Shown: positions 52,324 to 61,470, counted from the first letter of the stretch. The stretch is 64,000 nt of DNA from Pedobacter sp. KBW06 (GCF_003852525.1 NZ_QAJL01000001.1:1-64000); one strand, 5' to 3'. Notes: generated by a model not told the origin, from the letters alone. Program-made: numbers and translations.

Positions 52324-53586
52324 TTAATTCCCTGTAGTTGTTTGCTGACTGTATTGGGCAAGGAGCAGTTGAACCTCATGAAGGATCTTGTTTTGCCTGG
52401 CCTGATCTTCGGCATTGACTTCCCTGAGGTAGTCGTTGCTGTTGATCACCCCATTGCTGAGCTGTGCATAAAATGTGCGCTTTGTCCTTGTCCTCAGTTC
52501 AATAATTTCATCGTCGGCAGACAGGAGTTCTCCCAGTTTACCGAGCTCTGCGTCCTGCTGTTTCAGGCTAAAGTTTGTATTCAAAAGAAAGGTTTCTTTT
52601 TGCAGATCTATGTTTTTACGGTTGAGTTCGAGGATCGCTTTCTCCCCTTTCCTGGTATAGAAACCAGATAAAGACCAGCTTAACCTAAGTCCACCTATAG
52701 CAAAGGGCTCCAGGTTATTATTCAGCATATTCAGCGCCGGTCTGCCGAGGCCGCCCTGAAAGAATAAGCTGAACCTGGGCAAGTTTTTAGCCCGGATGAT
52801 CCTTTCCTGAACATCCATGTTCCCGCGTTGTAAATCGTAGAGCTGCAACTCGGGCCGCAGGATCGTCAGGGCTTTCAGCACAGGCTTAGGCTTGATAAAA
52901 TCTGTTCGTTCGTTGAGGTCCCTGCCAATGAACAACCCAAGCATGTCTGCATATCCTTTCAGCGTAAACTTCAGCTCGGTACTGCGCTGTTTTACTTTGA
53001 GCAACTCCGCCTGCAGGATGTCCAGACTGCTCTTTAAAGCGACCCCATTTTGAATGGCCGCAGCCGTTTTGCTGATGCCCAGCTGGATGTCTTTTTTCAA
53101 GAGTTCATTCTGCTGCAGCTGTTCCTTCAGGACCAGGATCCCGAAGAACAGCTGGTTGACCCTTTCCTTCAGCTTGTACAGCTCCACTTCTACCTTCTGA
53201 GCCTCTATTCCGGAACCCGATTTCAGGGACTCCTGCTGTTGTCTGATCATGCCACCATCAAAGAGCAGCTGCGTGGCTTCCCCATACAGTTTATACTGAT
53301 CTTTACTCAACTGAGGGATGTTCATTCCGGGGATATGAATCGGGATCGTGGTGACCTCCGACTGGTACGTTGCCTGCCCGCTGATGTTTAGCTGGGGGAG
53401 GTACCCTTTAGCTGCATTTCCAACAGACCAGGCTTCCGTTTTGGCGATCAGCTCCAGCTGTTTTAACAAAGGATAATGCGCTCTGGCTAAACTATAGCTC
53501 TCTTCGACAGAAAGAGAAGCCGGCTCCTGAGCACCTGCACCATTACACAATATAAATAGACATAAAGCACTGAATACATGTTTCAT
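52324..53586 (-). CDS. TolC-family outer membrane efflux protein
   Basis: 420 residues, signal peptide (after GAGAQ). OEP-type helices, with GSGIEAQKVEVELYKLKERVNQLFFGILVLKEQLQQNE typical. Unlike E. coli cecR-ybhGFSR, this operon carries its own TolC. It starts 55 bases after the TetR gene, across an operator palindrome. Confidence 0.92.
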   Translation of the reverse strand: MKHVFSALCLFILCNGAGAQEPASLSVEESYSLARAHYPLLKQLELIAKTEAWSVGNAAKGYLPQLNISGQATYQSEVTTIPIHIPGMNIPQLSKDQYKLYGEATQLLFDGGMIRQQQESLKSGSGIEAQKVEVELYKLKERVNQLFFGILVLKEQLQQNELLKKDIQLGISKTAAAIQNGVALKSSLDILQAELLKVKQRSTELKFTLKGYADMLGLFIGRDLNERTDFIKPKPVLKALTILRPELQLYDLQRGNMDVQERIIRAKNLPRFSLFFQGGLGRPALNMLNNNLEPFAIGGLRLSWSLSGFYTRKGEKAILELNRKNIDLQKETFLLNTNFSLKQQDAELGKLGELLSADDEIIELRTRTKRTFYAQLSNGVINSNDYLREVNAEDQARQNKILHEVQLLLAQYSQQTTTGN

Positions 53587-53608
53587 AATCTTAATTTATT
53601 AATTTGTT

Positions 53609-53624
53609 TTAATCATTTGATTAA
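53609..53624. promoter_or_regulatory. Operator palindrome between tetR and tolC
   Basis: TTAATCATTTGATTAA, perfect palindrome, 22 bases before the tolC ATG. The same half-site is repeated in the tetR promoter. Confidence 0.7.
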
Positions 53625-53641
53625 CGTTAGTTCAAAAAATT

Positions 53642-54262
53642 TTAGATGCTTTTCAGCATCGCATCCACCCAGATCGGGATCATCTTTTTACGCTCATCCA
53701 TCAGCGCATCAAATTCCGTTTTGCTCTTCTCTCCAATGATCCTCAAGAGTGGGCTTGCCACAAAAGGGAAGACCGTGAGCCCGAAAATATTCATTAAAAA
53801 ATGTACCGGATCCACCTTCTTTTTAGTGGTCGCTTCGAGTTGTTTGTAGAAGTTGGATTGCAACAAAATCTCCTTCGCTCCCATGTTCGCTTCCAGCCTA
53901 CCGGGGTTCGCCCTGATCTCACTTAGTATAAATAAGGGAAGGTCAGTATTGACTTTCAACAGCTCTATATAATGACTCGCCAGCTGGCTTATTTTTTCTG
54001 TCAATGAACTGTTCACATCGTTCAGAATGTCCCTCACTCCCAACAGGAATTTCTGAAGGCTTTCCATCATCACCAGATCAAACAGCTTCTCTTTACTCCT
54101 GAAATAATAGTTGAGTAAGGCCAGGTTAATTCCGGCTTCCTCTGCAATGTCTCTGGTCCTTGTAGCCGCAAATCCTTTCTGTGTAAACACTTTTGCCGCT
54201 GCTTCTTTAATCTTCTCTTCTGTAGAGCTATCTGCTGTTTCCAGCTTTTCCATTTTTGCCAT
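53642..54262 (-). CDS. TetR-family repressor (CecR-like)
   Basis: 206 residues. HTH at about 32-55 (FAATRTRDIAEEAGINLALLNYYFRSKEKLF). The C-terminal domain resembles the CecR/YbiH group, whose E. coli member controls ybhGFSR. Same strand and next to the operon, with matching palindromes on both sides of the gene, so it likely represses itself and the exporter. Confidence 0.92.
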   Translation of the reverse strand: MAKMEKLETADSSTEEKIKEAAAKVFTQKGFAATRTRDIAEEAGINLALLNYYFRSKEKLFDLVMMESLQKFLLGVRDILNDVNSSLTEKISQLASHYIELLKVNTDLPLFILSEIRANPGRLEANMGAKEILLQSNFYKQLEATTKKKVDPVHFLMNIFGLTVFPFVASPLLRIIGEKSKTEFDALMDERKKMIPIWVDAMLKSI

Positions 54263-54290
54263 ATGTTGATTTCCGCTTGATATCCTGATA

Positions 54291-54333
54291 CAAAGATATG
54301 CAATTATTTATTTGATTTAATCAAATGATTAAA
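54291..54333 (-). promoter_or_regulatory. tetR promoter with operator
   Basis: -7 element TATCTTTG (54298-54291). The palindrome TTAATCAAATGATTAA (54317-54332) lies over the -33 region; an overlapping TTTGATT-t-AATCAAA is at 54311-54325. The TTAATCA-N2-TGATTAA half-sites equal those at 53609. Confidence 0.75.
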
Positions 54334-54363
54334 AACTAAGACATTTACCAGATATACATTAAA

Positions 54364-54398
54364 AAAAAGGCCATTAGATTAGTTCTAATGGCCTTTTT
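54364..54398. terminator. Terminator of the paired-lipoprotein operon
   Basis: Stem AAAAAGGCCATTAGA (54364-54378) with its complement 54384-54398, T-run on the minus strand. It separates the lipoprotein pair from the tetR promoter. Confidence 0.85.
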
Positions 54399-54421
54399 AA
54401 AGAAACAAATCCAATTGAATT

Positions 54422-55129
54422 TTATTGATTGATGGGATTCATATAGAGCGAGGAATAAGCCAGCCCATCCTTTTGAACCCGATATTCATCAGATCCATAG
54501 ATGATTGTTCTGTTATACAATCCATAGATCAGCAACCTGTAGCTGATGTCTGCCGGAACCTTTATCGACACGAACCCTTCATTGTTTGTAACACCCCTTA
54601 TGGTGGCGCCATCCAACAGTTCTTTCAAATTATCAGGTCTGTAAACCAGCGAATTATAAGGAATCACAGCGATACCCATGCTCCGTATAGGGGTAACATA
54701 ATCAAGACTGGACCTCAGCGTCACGTTGATTGCTCCGGAAAAGTCTGATACTTTAGTTACTTTTTTCTTCTCTTTACCGGCAACCACCTGTACATATTCG
54801 CGGATATTATAGGCCACATTGTTCAGCTTAGGGGAATCAGGAACCACCAGGTAGTTGGCAGGATTTAACATCGAGAAAAGGGCGATTCCGTCCTTATCAG
54901 TCCTCACGGTATCCAAGAGTGAGGAGGGATCAAAGTAAGTACCACCAGAATGAGAGCGGATTCTGTAAACACCAACCCGGATACCAGGCAAACCGGCACC
55001 GGAATCATCCACCAGCCTATAGCTCATTTTTCCTGAGCTTTCCCCCTCAACCAGCCTCACATTTGTGGCCTTTTTACAAGAGATGACCACAGTAGCAAAG
55101 ACCATCAGGATGATCAGCTTATATTTCAT
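54422..55129 (-). CDS. Lipoprotein with Ig-like/CNA-B-type domain (paralog 2)
   Basis: 235 residues from the ATG at 55129, lipobox VVISC. A beta-sandwich segment (DSGAGLPGIRVGVYR, LDTVRTDKDGIALFSMLNPANYLVVPDSP) resembles CNA-B or carboxypeptidase-regulatory-like domains. A paralog of the next gene. Ten bases from it, so co-transcribed. Function unknown. Confidence 0.8.
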   Translation of the reverse strand: MKYKLIILMVFATVVISCKKATNVRLVEGESSGKMSYRLVDDSGAGLPGIRVGVYRIRSHSGGTYFDPSSLLDTVRTDKDGIALFSMLNPANYLVVPDSPKLNNVAYNIREYVQVVAGKEKKKVTKVSDFSGAINVTLRSSLDYVTPIRSMGIAVIPYNSLVYRPDNLKELLDGATIRGVTNNEGFVSIKVPADISYRLLIYGLYNRTIIYGSDEYRVQKDGLAYSSLYMNPINQ

Positions 55130-55139
55130 CATCAGTTGA

Positions 55140-55820
55140 CTAATAATACACATACAAAGGCATATTAACGGTCGCATTTTTCTCTATCATATAGTTATTC
55201 ATCGTCCCCAGACTGTTATTTGTAATGGTATTGTACAAGAAAACAGTATACAACTTGTTAGAAGGAACTTTAAAAGAAACCTGGCCCAGGTCATTACTAG
55301 TCCCTTTAAAATCAGCTACATTAAGATAAGGGCTTGCTGAAGAACCATAACTGAACCTGTTTGAGGGAATCATAAGTATCCCGATATTTTTTGCCGGGAA
55401 ATTACTGTTATTGGAATTCTTAACGGTAAAATTATAGGTTCCGGAATATTCTGAAACCTTCAGCACTTTATCTTTTGTTTTTCCGGTAACAACCTGAATA
55501 AACTCCTTAGGGACGTATTTTACGTTGTTTACCATCGGAGAATCAGGAACAACCAGATAAGTTTTCGGGTTAAGGTCTCCGAAATCTACCAGACCATTCT
55601 GGTCCGTAAAACGTGTATCCAACAGAATCGTACTGGTTCCAAAATCATTAACATAGTCAAATAGGGATACTTTTACATTTGGCAGCCCTTTACCGGCATC
55701 ATCCAGCATTTTATAGGTCAGCTTTCCACTTGTAGAAAGCGTAAGGTCAACATTTGAAGTCTTCTTACAGGAAGTAGCAACAGCCAGGATCAGGATTAAG
55801 AGTGTAAAATTTAGTTTCAT
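55140..55820 (-). CDS. Lipoprotein with Ig-like/CNA-B-type domain (paralog 1)
   Basis: 226 residues from the ATG at 55820, lipobox VATSC. Shares the pattern DDAGKGLPNVKVSLFDYV and NPKTYLVVPDSPMVNNVKY with the downstream gene, so the pair is a tandem duplication. Probably outer-membrane surface lipoproteins. Function unknown. Confidence 0.8.
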   Translation of the reverse strand: MKLNFTLLILILAVATSCKKTSNVDLTLSTSGKLTYKMLDDAGKGLPNVKVSLFDYVNDFGTSTILLDTRFTDQNGLVDFGDLNPKTYLVVPDSPMVNNVKYVPKEFIQVVTGKTKDKVLKVSEYSGTYNFTVKNSNNSNFPAKNIGILMIPSNRFSYGSSASPYLNVADFKGTSNDLGQVSFKVPSNKLYTVFLYNTITNNSLGTMNNYMIEKNATVNMPLYVYY

Positions 55821-55968
55821 TTTATATAAAATTTTCAAATAAGTCGCAAACTTACCATAAAATTTAATTACAAATCAAATAAACACTCCAGAAAACAGCA
55901 CTATAAATCATGATGATAAATATTGAAGATTAAATCGCATGCATTTAAGCATCAATAGCGCTAAACAA

Positions 55969-55998
55969 AAAAAGCTGGTGATCAATCACCAGCTTTTT
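55969..55998. terminator. Terminator downstream of the DUF5686 gene
   Basis: Stem AAAAAGCTGGTGAT (55969-55982) with complement 55985-55998; A- and T-runs on both sides. Confidence 0.85.
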
Positions 55999-56047
55999 AT
56001 TTCGTTTCCTATCCTTCATCAGGAAGGAAACAGTACCTCTCCTTCGC

Positions 56048-58615
56048 TTAAAAATCAAATTTAACCCTTGCCCGGATTCCCCAGCTCGATATTCCGGGGT
56101 TATTCAGGTAACTGAGCCTTTTCACTGCATCTACGCGAAGCACTTTAAAGATGTTTCCTACCCCAACACTGCCTTCCATATATGGATCTCTATTCAGGGA
56201 ACCGGTAATCGGCACCCCATATTCATTGCGCACAAACTGCATGGAACCGCTGTTCAATGCCGGGTTATTTTCATCACGAAGGCCACCATAAAGCACTTTA
56301 AAAGAGGCAACTTCTCTCAATTTCAGCTTCTTAAGCAAAGGAATTTTATTAAAGAAGAAACCGTTAAAGTTTTGATCGATATTGAGACTGGCGTAATGGT
56401 CACTCACAAATTCCAGGAAATTCATCAGGTTATAAGAATTCAGCTGATAGGCATAGGTTTGATTTGCTCTGTGGATCGCCAGCAGCGGAAAAGGAACCTT
56501 TCCGGCGATATAGGCACCTTCCAGCGTCACATCAGTATAACCCAGTTGCGAGAGATAAAAACGTTTGTCAACACTCCCCATAAAGTTATGGTAATTGTAT
56601 TCTCCGCCCAATACGCCTTTTATCCCTGCAGTATAACGGAAATTGAAAATGGGAAACCGGTCTATAATTGGCGTTCTGTAGATTTTACCCTGATAAAACT
56701 TCTCATGCGGGGCATAGCGAAGGCTTAAGCTAACCTCAGAGGTGCTGATCTGGTTGGTCCGGCCAATGATGCCATTGTCGGCAAAATTACTGAAATACAA
56801 GGACCCTGCGGGCGTCTGCTGCCATTTCCTCAGTCCCAGGGTATAAGAGAAATGATTTTCAAACTCATGTACATAATCCAGTCTGTAGAAATCATTATAA
56901 AGCATCATGTTGTTCTCTCCCCTTTTGAAGGAAAGCAGGAAATTATCTTCCTGTACAAACTGCAATTCCTGGCCCGGAATCTTGGTATCCCTCTGAAAAC
57001 TTGCCCTGAGGTAGTTTTGCGGGAAAGCGTAGATTGATTTGTTGTTCAGAGAATAGGTTCCGCTTAAGAAATACTTCCATTTATCGTCCTTAAAGCCATA
57101 AGCAGCATAGGTTTCAAAATAATAACGCTTGCTTAATGAAGGCGTTGTCCTTCCTCCCAGGCGAAGGCGAAAGCCTTCTACCCCATTGAAACTGTAAAAG
57201 GTATTGACAGGCCCCATTTCAAAGGGACCAAAATCTTTATAACCCGCAAAGAATAAGGTCACGACATCCATGGTCCTTTTAAAGGAAGGAATAGACTGAA
57301 GGGTATCGAGGTTGCCGTATACTTTCATATTCCCTGAACTCAGGGGCTCAGGACGGTTATTTGCCCAGAACTGCTCCGACCTTTTATCTGCATCGGGAAC
57401 AACAACCAGCTGTCCTGCCCCTCTGTAGGTGGTATCCGGCCTCGGGTTATTGATCTTATAATCTTTAAAGGTCACCGTTCTTTCTCCCGTAAAGCCACTT
57501 CCGGCCTTCTTACTCAGGCCAAAATCTACAATCAGGTTGCTTTTACTCAAATGATAACGGTCATCAGGACTTTTCTCAAAATCCAGCTTAGCCTCCAATG
57601 CGCGGACAAAATTCAGGTTAATGTTCTTATTCACGGTTAGAAAAGCATTCTGAACAGCGTAATTTCCGTCCAATGTAATGTAAAGCTTTCCTTCAAACAG
57701 CAGATCACTGTTGTTTCTTGGCGTAAAAGCAAGCTCTACCAGTTGCGGATTATGGTTTTTAATGGTATCGGTAATGAAAAACTTATAAAAGCCTGGAGCG
57801 CCGTCTGAAATAGGGCTGAGCAACTGGTTACTCACCACAGATATATTGTTATCATAGATATCTATATCCTGATACATCCGGTCGAAATAAGTACTTAAAC
57901 CCTGATTGTCAATAAAGCGTTCATCAAAGTTTACCCTTTTATCTGCAATAACGATGGTTTTTGTCTTCTCAGGGTTCTTTTTGAAATAGTTATTGCTCAG
58001 CTTTTCCTGCTGAAACACGGGAAGCACATTCTTTCCCCCTATTTTTGTGGAATCCTGCTCCTGAAACAGAAACTGGTAATTACGGAACATGCGTTTGTTT
58101 CTAAACTTATCAGAAAGATTGCTCAAAGAGAACATCATCCGTTCGTATTTCTGATATTCCACAAAGTCGTAATGCTCCATTCTGTTTTTTGCCTTATTGG
58201 CAATCACTTTCCTGATCAGCTCTACCGCCGGGTTTTCTTTATTCCTGTAACGGGGCTTTTTTCCGGCCGTAATCACCACTTCATTCATGAGCATGGCTTC
58301 CGGCTGCAATTGTACGTTCAGTACCTGGGCCGTCCCGGGCTTTATGACTTTACTGACCGGCTTATATCCCACATAGCTGAATTTCAAGGTCGTGTAATCT
58401 CCGTTGAGGCTGATGTTGAATTTCCCATCCGCATCGGTCCTTCCCCCAAGGGTACTTCCGGTAATCGAATAGGAAACATAAGGCAGGGTTTCTTTGGTAC
58501 TGGCATCGGTCACCGTACCGCTGATCCTGGTTTGCTGCGCACGAACAGCGCTCGCAGCGGCCAGGCTGAAGAACAGTACCAGGCTGATGATGGTTTGATT
58601 AAAGTGCTGTCTCAT
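56048..58615 (-). CDS. DUF5686 outer-membrane protein with carboxypeptidase-regulatory domain
   Basis: 855 residues from the ATG at 58615 (MRQHFNQTII), with signal peptide ending VRAQ. Domain order: carboxypeptidase-regulatory-like (about 30-105, ISGTVTDASTKETLPYVSYSITG), DUF5686 core (about 115-500) and a barrel, ending RARVKFDF with final Phe as in OM proteins. A start at 58654 is possible but would destroy the signal peptide. A -7 element TATCTTTG at 58807-58800 implies a leader of about 180 bases. Single gene; a role in OM assembly or adhesion is often assumed but unproven. Confidence 0.88.
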   Translation of the reverse strand: MRQHFNQTIISLVLFFSLAAASAVRAQQTRISGTVTDASTKETLPYVSYSITGSTLGGRTDADGKFNISLNGDYTTLKFSYVGYKPVSKVIKPGTAQVLNVQLQPEAMLMNEVVITAGKKPRYRNKENPAVELIRKVIANKAKNRMEHYDFVEYQKYERMMFSLSNLSDKFRNKRMFRNYQFLFQEQDSTKIGGKNVLPVFQQEKLSNNYFKKNPEKTKTIVIADKRVNFDERFIDNQGLSTYFDRMYQDIDIYDNNISVVSNQLLSPISDGAPGFYKFFITDTIKNHNPQLVELAFTPRNNSDLLFEGKLYITLDGNYAVQNAFLTVNKNINLNFVRALEAKLDFEKSPDDRYHLSKSNLIVDFGLSKKAGSGFTGERTVTFKDYKINNPRPDTTYRGAGQLVVVPDADKRSEQFWANNRPEPLSSGNMKVYGNLDTLQSIPSFKRTMDVVTLFFAGYKDFGPFEMGPVNTFYSFNGVEGFRLRLGGRTTPSLSKRYYFETYAAYGFKDDKWKYFLSGTYSLNNKSIYAFPQNYLRASFQRDTKIPGQELQFVQEDNFLLSFKRGENNMMLYNDFYRLDYVHEFENHFSYTLGLRKWQQTPAGSLYFSNFADNGIIGRTNQISTSEVSLSLRYAPHEKFYQGKIYRTPIIDRFPIFNFRYTAGIKGVLGGEYNYHNFMGSVDKRFYLSQLGYTDVTLEGAYIAGKVPFPLLAIHRANQTYAYQLNSYNLMNFLEFVSDHYASLNIDQNFNGFFFNKIPLLKKLKLREVASFKVLYGGLRDENNPALNSGSMQFVRNEYGVPITGSLNRDPYMEGSVGVGNIFKVLRVDAVKRLSYLNNPGISSWGIRARVKFDF

Positions 58616-58799
58616 AAACGAATCCTTATTGCCCCAATACATGAGAAGATCCACAAACGAGTGCAGTCCTTCCCACTTTAAGAGAAGGGTTGTTGCGGGT
58701 TAGGGTAATAGCGGGAACTATTACTGACTGCTGATATGATATGTACACGATTTCGGTTAACTTAGTTAATACTGAACAGATTAAGTTGTAAAGCGTGTT

Positions 58800-58807
58800 C
58801 AAAGATA
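58800..58807 (-). promoter_or_regulatory. -7 element of the DUF5686 gene
   Basis: TATCTTTG (minus strand). If used, the transcript leader to 58615 would be about 180 bases, unusually long. Confidence 0.4.
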
Positions 58808-58857
58808 AAGCTAACATCTGACTTCCTATACTCTTTTGGTCAGTATGAAGGTCATTG

Positions 58858-58877
58858 TTAGATGTTATGACATCTAA
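58858..58877. terminator. Hairpin after the EnvC-like gene
   Basis: TTAGATGT-tatg-ACATCTAA, perfect eight-base stem, 26 bases past the EnvC-like stop. No T-run follows, so it may be a weak terminator. Confidence 0.4.
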
Positions 58878-58902
58878 ATGAAAATTCTAAGAAATATCGG
58901 GG

Positions 58903-60156
58903 TTATTTCGCGATCCAGGCCTCTGGGTTGAGTTTGTTCTGACCACGCATAATTTCGAAATGCAGTACAGGTCCGTCCTCTTTCGAAGCAACCACACCTA
59001 AACTTTGTTTCGTTTCGACCTTATCGCCCTTGGCTACCGTTACGCTTTTCAGGTTTTGATAGATCGTAAAGTATTCCCCATGCTGAATGGCAACGATGTA
59101 AGTACCATACAGTTCACGGACAAACAGGACTTTCCCCTCAAATACCGCTTTCACTGAAGCACCATTTTCGGTCAGGATATTGATCCCATCGTTGTTGTAA
59201 GTGGCGCGGCCCTCGGTATGTGATCCGAAACGCTCCAGAATAGAATACTGACCAACAGGCCATGGCAGGCGCCCTCTGTTGTTTTCAAAACCTGCAGAAA
59301 GCTTCGCCGCTTCAGGGGAAGCAGTCAGGTAACTGCTGTTGCTTTTTTCTTTGGCTACAGGCACAGGGCGGCCTTCTGCAACGGCTTTCTGGGCAGCAAG
59401 ACGCTCTTCCTCTTCCGCCTTTTTCCTGGCCAGTTCAATCTCTTTCTGAATGGCGTTCCTGATGGCACGGTCAATATCAGCCTGTTTTCTTTTCCTCGCC
59501 GCAAGGTCTTGCTTGAATTGCTTTTCCTGCTTGCTGATCTGGTTCAACATCACCGACTGCTCAGTTTTGTTTTTACTCAGCTTTACCTTTTCCTGCTCCT
59601 GTTCGGACAGCAAACTGCTCTTTGCTTTTAAGTTCTTATCCAGTACCCCGATTTTATATTCGATATTCTTTTGCGTACCCTGAAGATAATCCGCTTGTTT
59701 CTTCCGGTACTGGCCAAATTGCTGCAGGTATTTAATTCTTTTATAGGCCTGATTGAAGCCTTCAGAAGCGAACACAAACATCATTTTATCATAGGAGTTC
59801 CTGTTTCGCTGCGCAAAGCGGATCATCCCGGCATATTCTTTTTTAAGCTGTCCCAGCTGTCCTTTCAGGGAACGTACCTCATTGCTGTTTTCATGAATCT
59901 GATTGTCCAGATTTTTCACTTCAGAATTGATGATAGAAATCTTATTCTGCATCAGCCTGATTTTCGCATTTACCGTGCGGATCTGGCCCATCGTTAGTCT
60001 TTTACTGCTGGAAGTCTCATTCAGATTCTTCTGCAGCAATTCAATTTCCCGCTGTATCGCTTCTTTATTCCTTTTCAGCTCTGCACTGGTTTGTGCAAAA
60101 ACAAGGCTTGTAAATGAGGTAAATATGATGACTAAGAATAGTTTTTGAAGCTTCAT
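58903..60156 (-). CDS. EnvC-like murein hydrolase activator (degenerate M23)
   Basis: 417 residues. Signal peptide (after LVFAQ), long coiled coil (about 25-250) and a C-terminal LytM/M23 domain (about 295-417). The catalytic residues are lost: the HxGxD site reads NNDGIN, the YxHL site reads YQNL and the HxH site reads LHFE. Such domains activate amidases rather than cut peptidoglycan. It should act in the periplasm at cell division. Confidence 0.92.
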   Translation of the reverse strand: MKLQKLFLVIIFTSFTSLVFAQTSAELKRNKEAIQREIELLQKNLNETSSSKRLTMGQIRTVNAKIRLMQNKISIINSEVKNLDNQIHENSNEVRSLKGQLGQLKKEYAGMIRFAQRNRNSYDKMMFVFASEGFNQAYKRIKYLQQFGQYRKKQADYLQGTQKNIEYKIGVLDKNLKAKSSLLSEQEQEKVKLSKNKTEQSVMLNQISKQEKQFKQDLAARKRKQADIDRAIRNAIQKEIELARKKAEEEERLAAQKAVAEGRPVPVAKEKSNSSYLTASPEAAKLSAGFENNRGRLPWPVGQYSILERFGSHTEGRATYNNDGINILTENGASVKAVFEGKVLFVRELYGTYIVAIQHGEYFTIYQNLKSVTVAKGDKVETKQSLGVVASKEDGPVLHFEIMRGQNKLNPEAWIAK

Positions 60157-60297
60157 TATCTAAATAAGTATCTGAATAAAATCGTCCTTTTGGGCCGTTA
60201 AATTATTATTGCGATTCTAAAACTATTGAAAACAAGGCTTAAATGCAAATTGTGAAGCAAATGAATCTAAAATATCACAGAATTCCATCTCTTAAAT

Positions 60298-60339
60298 GTC
60301 TTAAAGAAATTGAAGCTTAAGCTTCAATTTCTTTAAGAC
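60298..60339. terminator. Perfect 42-bp palindrome overlapping a gene end
   Basis: Perfect palindrome from 60298 to 60339 with centre at the stop codon of the membrane-protein gene; the last eight codons (ending KEIEA) are its left arm. No T-run follows. It forms a very strong hairpin and probably ends the sigma-factor operon. Confidence 0.7.
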
Positions 60340-60919
60340 GGGCATTCAGTTTATCGATGTGTTTCCCAAAAGCATACTTATTCATTTTTTCTGCAAGGTA
60401 AATCAAAGGGATTCCCAAGAGCAACAATACCGGAAGTGTATAGGAAGACATCAGAGATTCCAAAACGACAGCAAAAGACTTCCCCCTGATAAGTGATCCA
60501 ATGACATAACCCACAGGCCCCGCCATCGGAACTACAAAATACCCCCATATCCGTTCAATTCTCAGTGTCTTTTTAATAATATCCAACTGTTCTTCCAAAA
60601 CACTTTTAACAGGTGCTGTATAATTTCCTTCATAATTGATCCCTTTCAATTGTCTCAGCATCAAAAACCTAAGTAATTCATAAACCAGAAAGAAGGCCAG
60701 CAACCAATACTTTAAGGGAGCTTCGGCGAAAATACTTCCAATTAGCGGTGGTACAGAAAGCACCCTACCCCACATTAATTTAGCCCGCATGTGTTTTTTA
60801 ATCAAAGAAAGCACATCTGTCGACTCGGCTTTAACAAACTGAGCATCCCCTGCCAACTCTGTTTCTGAATTGGCAATCACTTCTTTGTTCATGTTATTCC
60901 ATTCGTTTAGCAAGTCCAT
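60317..60919 (-). CDS. Membrane protein, likely partner of ECF sigma
   Basis: 200 residues, about four helices after a cytoplasmic N-terminus (about 1-50). No ZAS motif. It starts two bases from the sigma gene stop, so the two are co-translated; a role as sigma regulator is inferred. The gene's end is inside a 42-bp palindrome. Confidence 0.75.
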   Translation of the reverse strand: MDLLNEWNNMNKEVIANSETELAGDAQFVKAESTDVLSLIKKHMRAKLMWGRVLSVPPLIGSIFAEAPLKYWLLAFFLVYELLRFLMLRQLKGINYEGNYTAPVKSVLEEQLDIIKKTLRIERIWGYFVVPMAGPVGYVIGSLIRGKSFAVVLESLMSSYTLPVLLLLGIPLIYLAEKMNKYAFGKHIDKLNARLKEIEA

Positions 60920-60920
60920 C

Positions 60921-61400
60921 TTATTTCTGAGTTAAAATTTGAATTAATTGTTGTTTGATCCTGTGGAGCTTTACTCCTGTATTTGATTTGGAGATTCCCG
61001 CAATCTCACTGATTTCTGCATTATCATATCCTTCCAAATGCAGCATAATGATTCCCCGATCTGTTTCATTTAAAGTTCTGATGGCACGATACATTACTTC
61101 GGCACGTTCCGACAGCTCCTTATGGACCACAGGAGGCGCTTCCGGAAATTCATTTTTGAGCTTTGTCCTTTTATGGTGTTTCGACAAATAGGTAATCGAA
61201 ACATTCAGACTGATTTTATAAAGCCAGGTAGAGAAAAGGGATTCCGCTTTGAAATTTCCGAAGGATTTCCAGGCCTGATAAACAATCTCCTGGTACAAAT
61301 CCTTTCGGTCTTCCTCCTCATCAACATACAAATTGATGATCTTATAAATGATCCCCCGGTTATCCGTTACATTTTTTAAAAATTCTTTTTGCTGCATCAT
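60921..61400 (-). CDS. ECF RNA polymerase sigma factor
   Basis: 159 residues. Region 2 (EEDRKDLYQEIVYQAWKSFGNFKAESLFSTWLYKISLN, about 28-65) and region 4 (TLNETDRGIIMLHLEGYDNAEISEIAGISKSNTGVKLHRIKQQL, about 108-151). Different from the sigma factor at 19220 and without the TTTGTAACCA promoter block. Probably controlled by the adjacent membrane protein. Confidence 0.92.
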   Translation of the reverse strand: MMQQKEFLKNVTDNRGIIYKIINLYVDEEEDRKDLYQEIVYQAWKSFGNFKAESLFSTWLYKISLNVSITYLSKHHKRTKLKNEFPEAPPVVHKELSERAEVMYRAIRTLNETDRGIIMLHLEGYDNAEISEIAGISKSNTGVKLHRIKQQLIQILTQK

Positions 61401-61470
61401 ACGATCACATTAACATTTGCCCATTAGTCATGGAAGACCGGAAAGGATTACAGAAAATGAAAAAATTTAG

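Noticed and set aside
58626..58817. Short minus-strand ORF of 63 codons upstream of the DUF5686 gene
   Set aside because: It overlaps the putative promoter and leader of the DUF5686 gene, and the protein shows no meaningful pattern.
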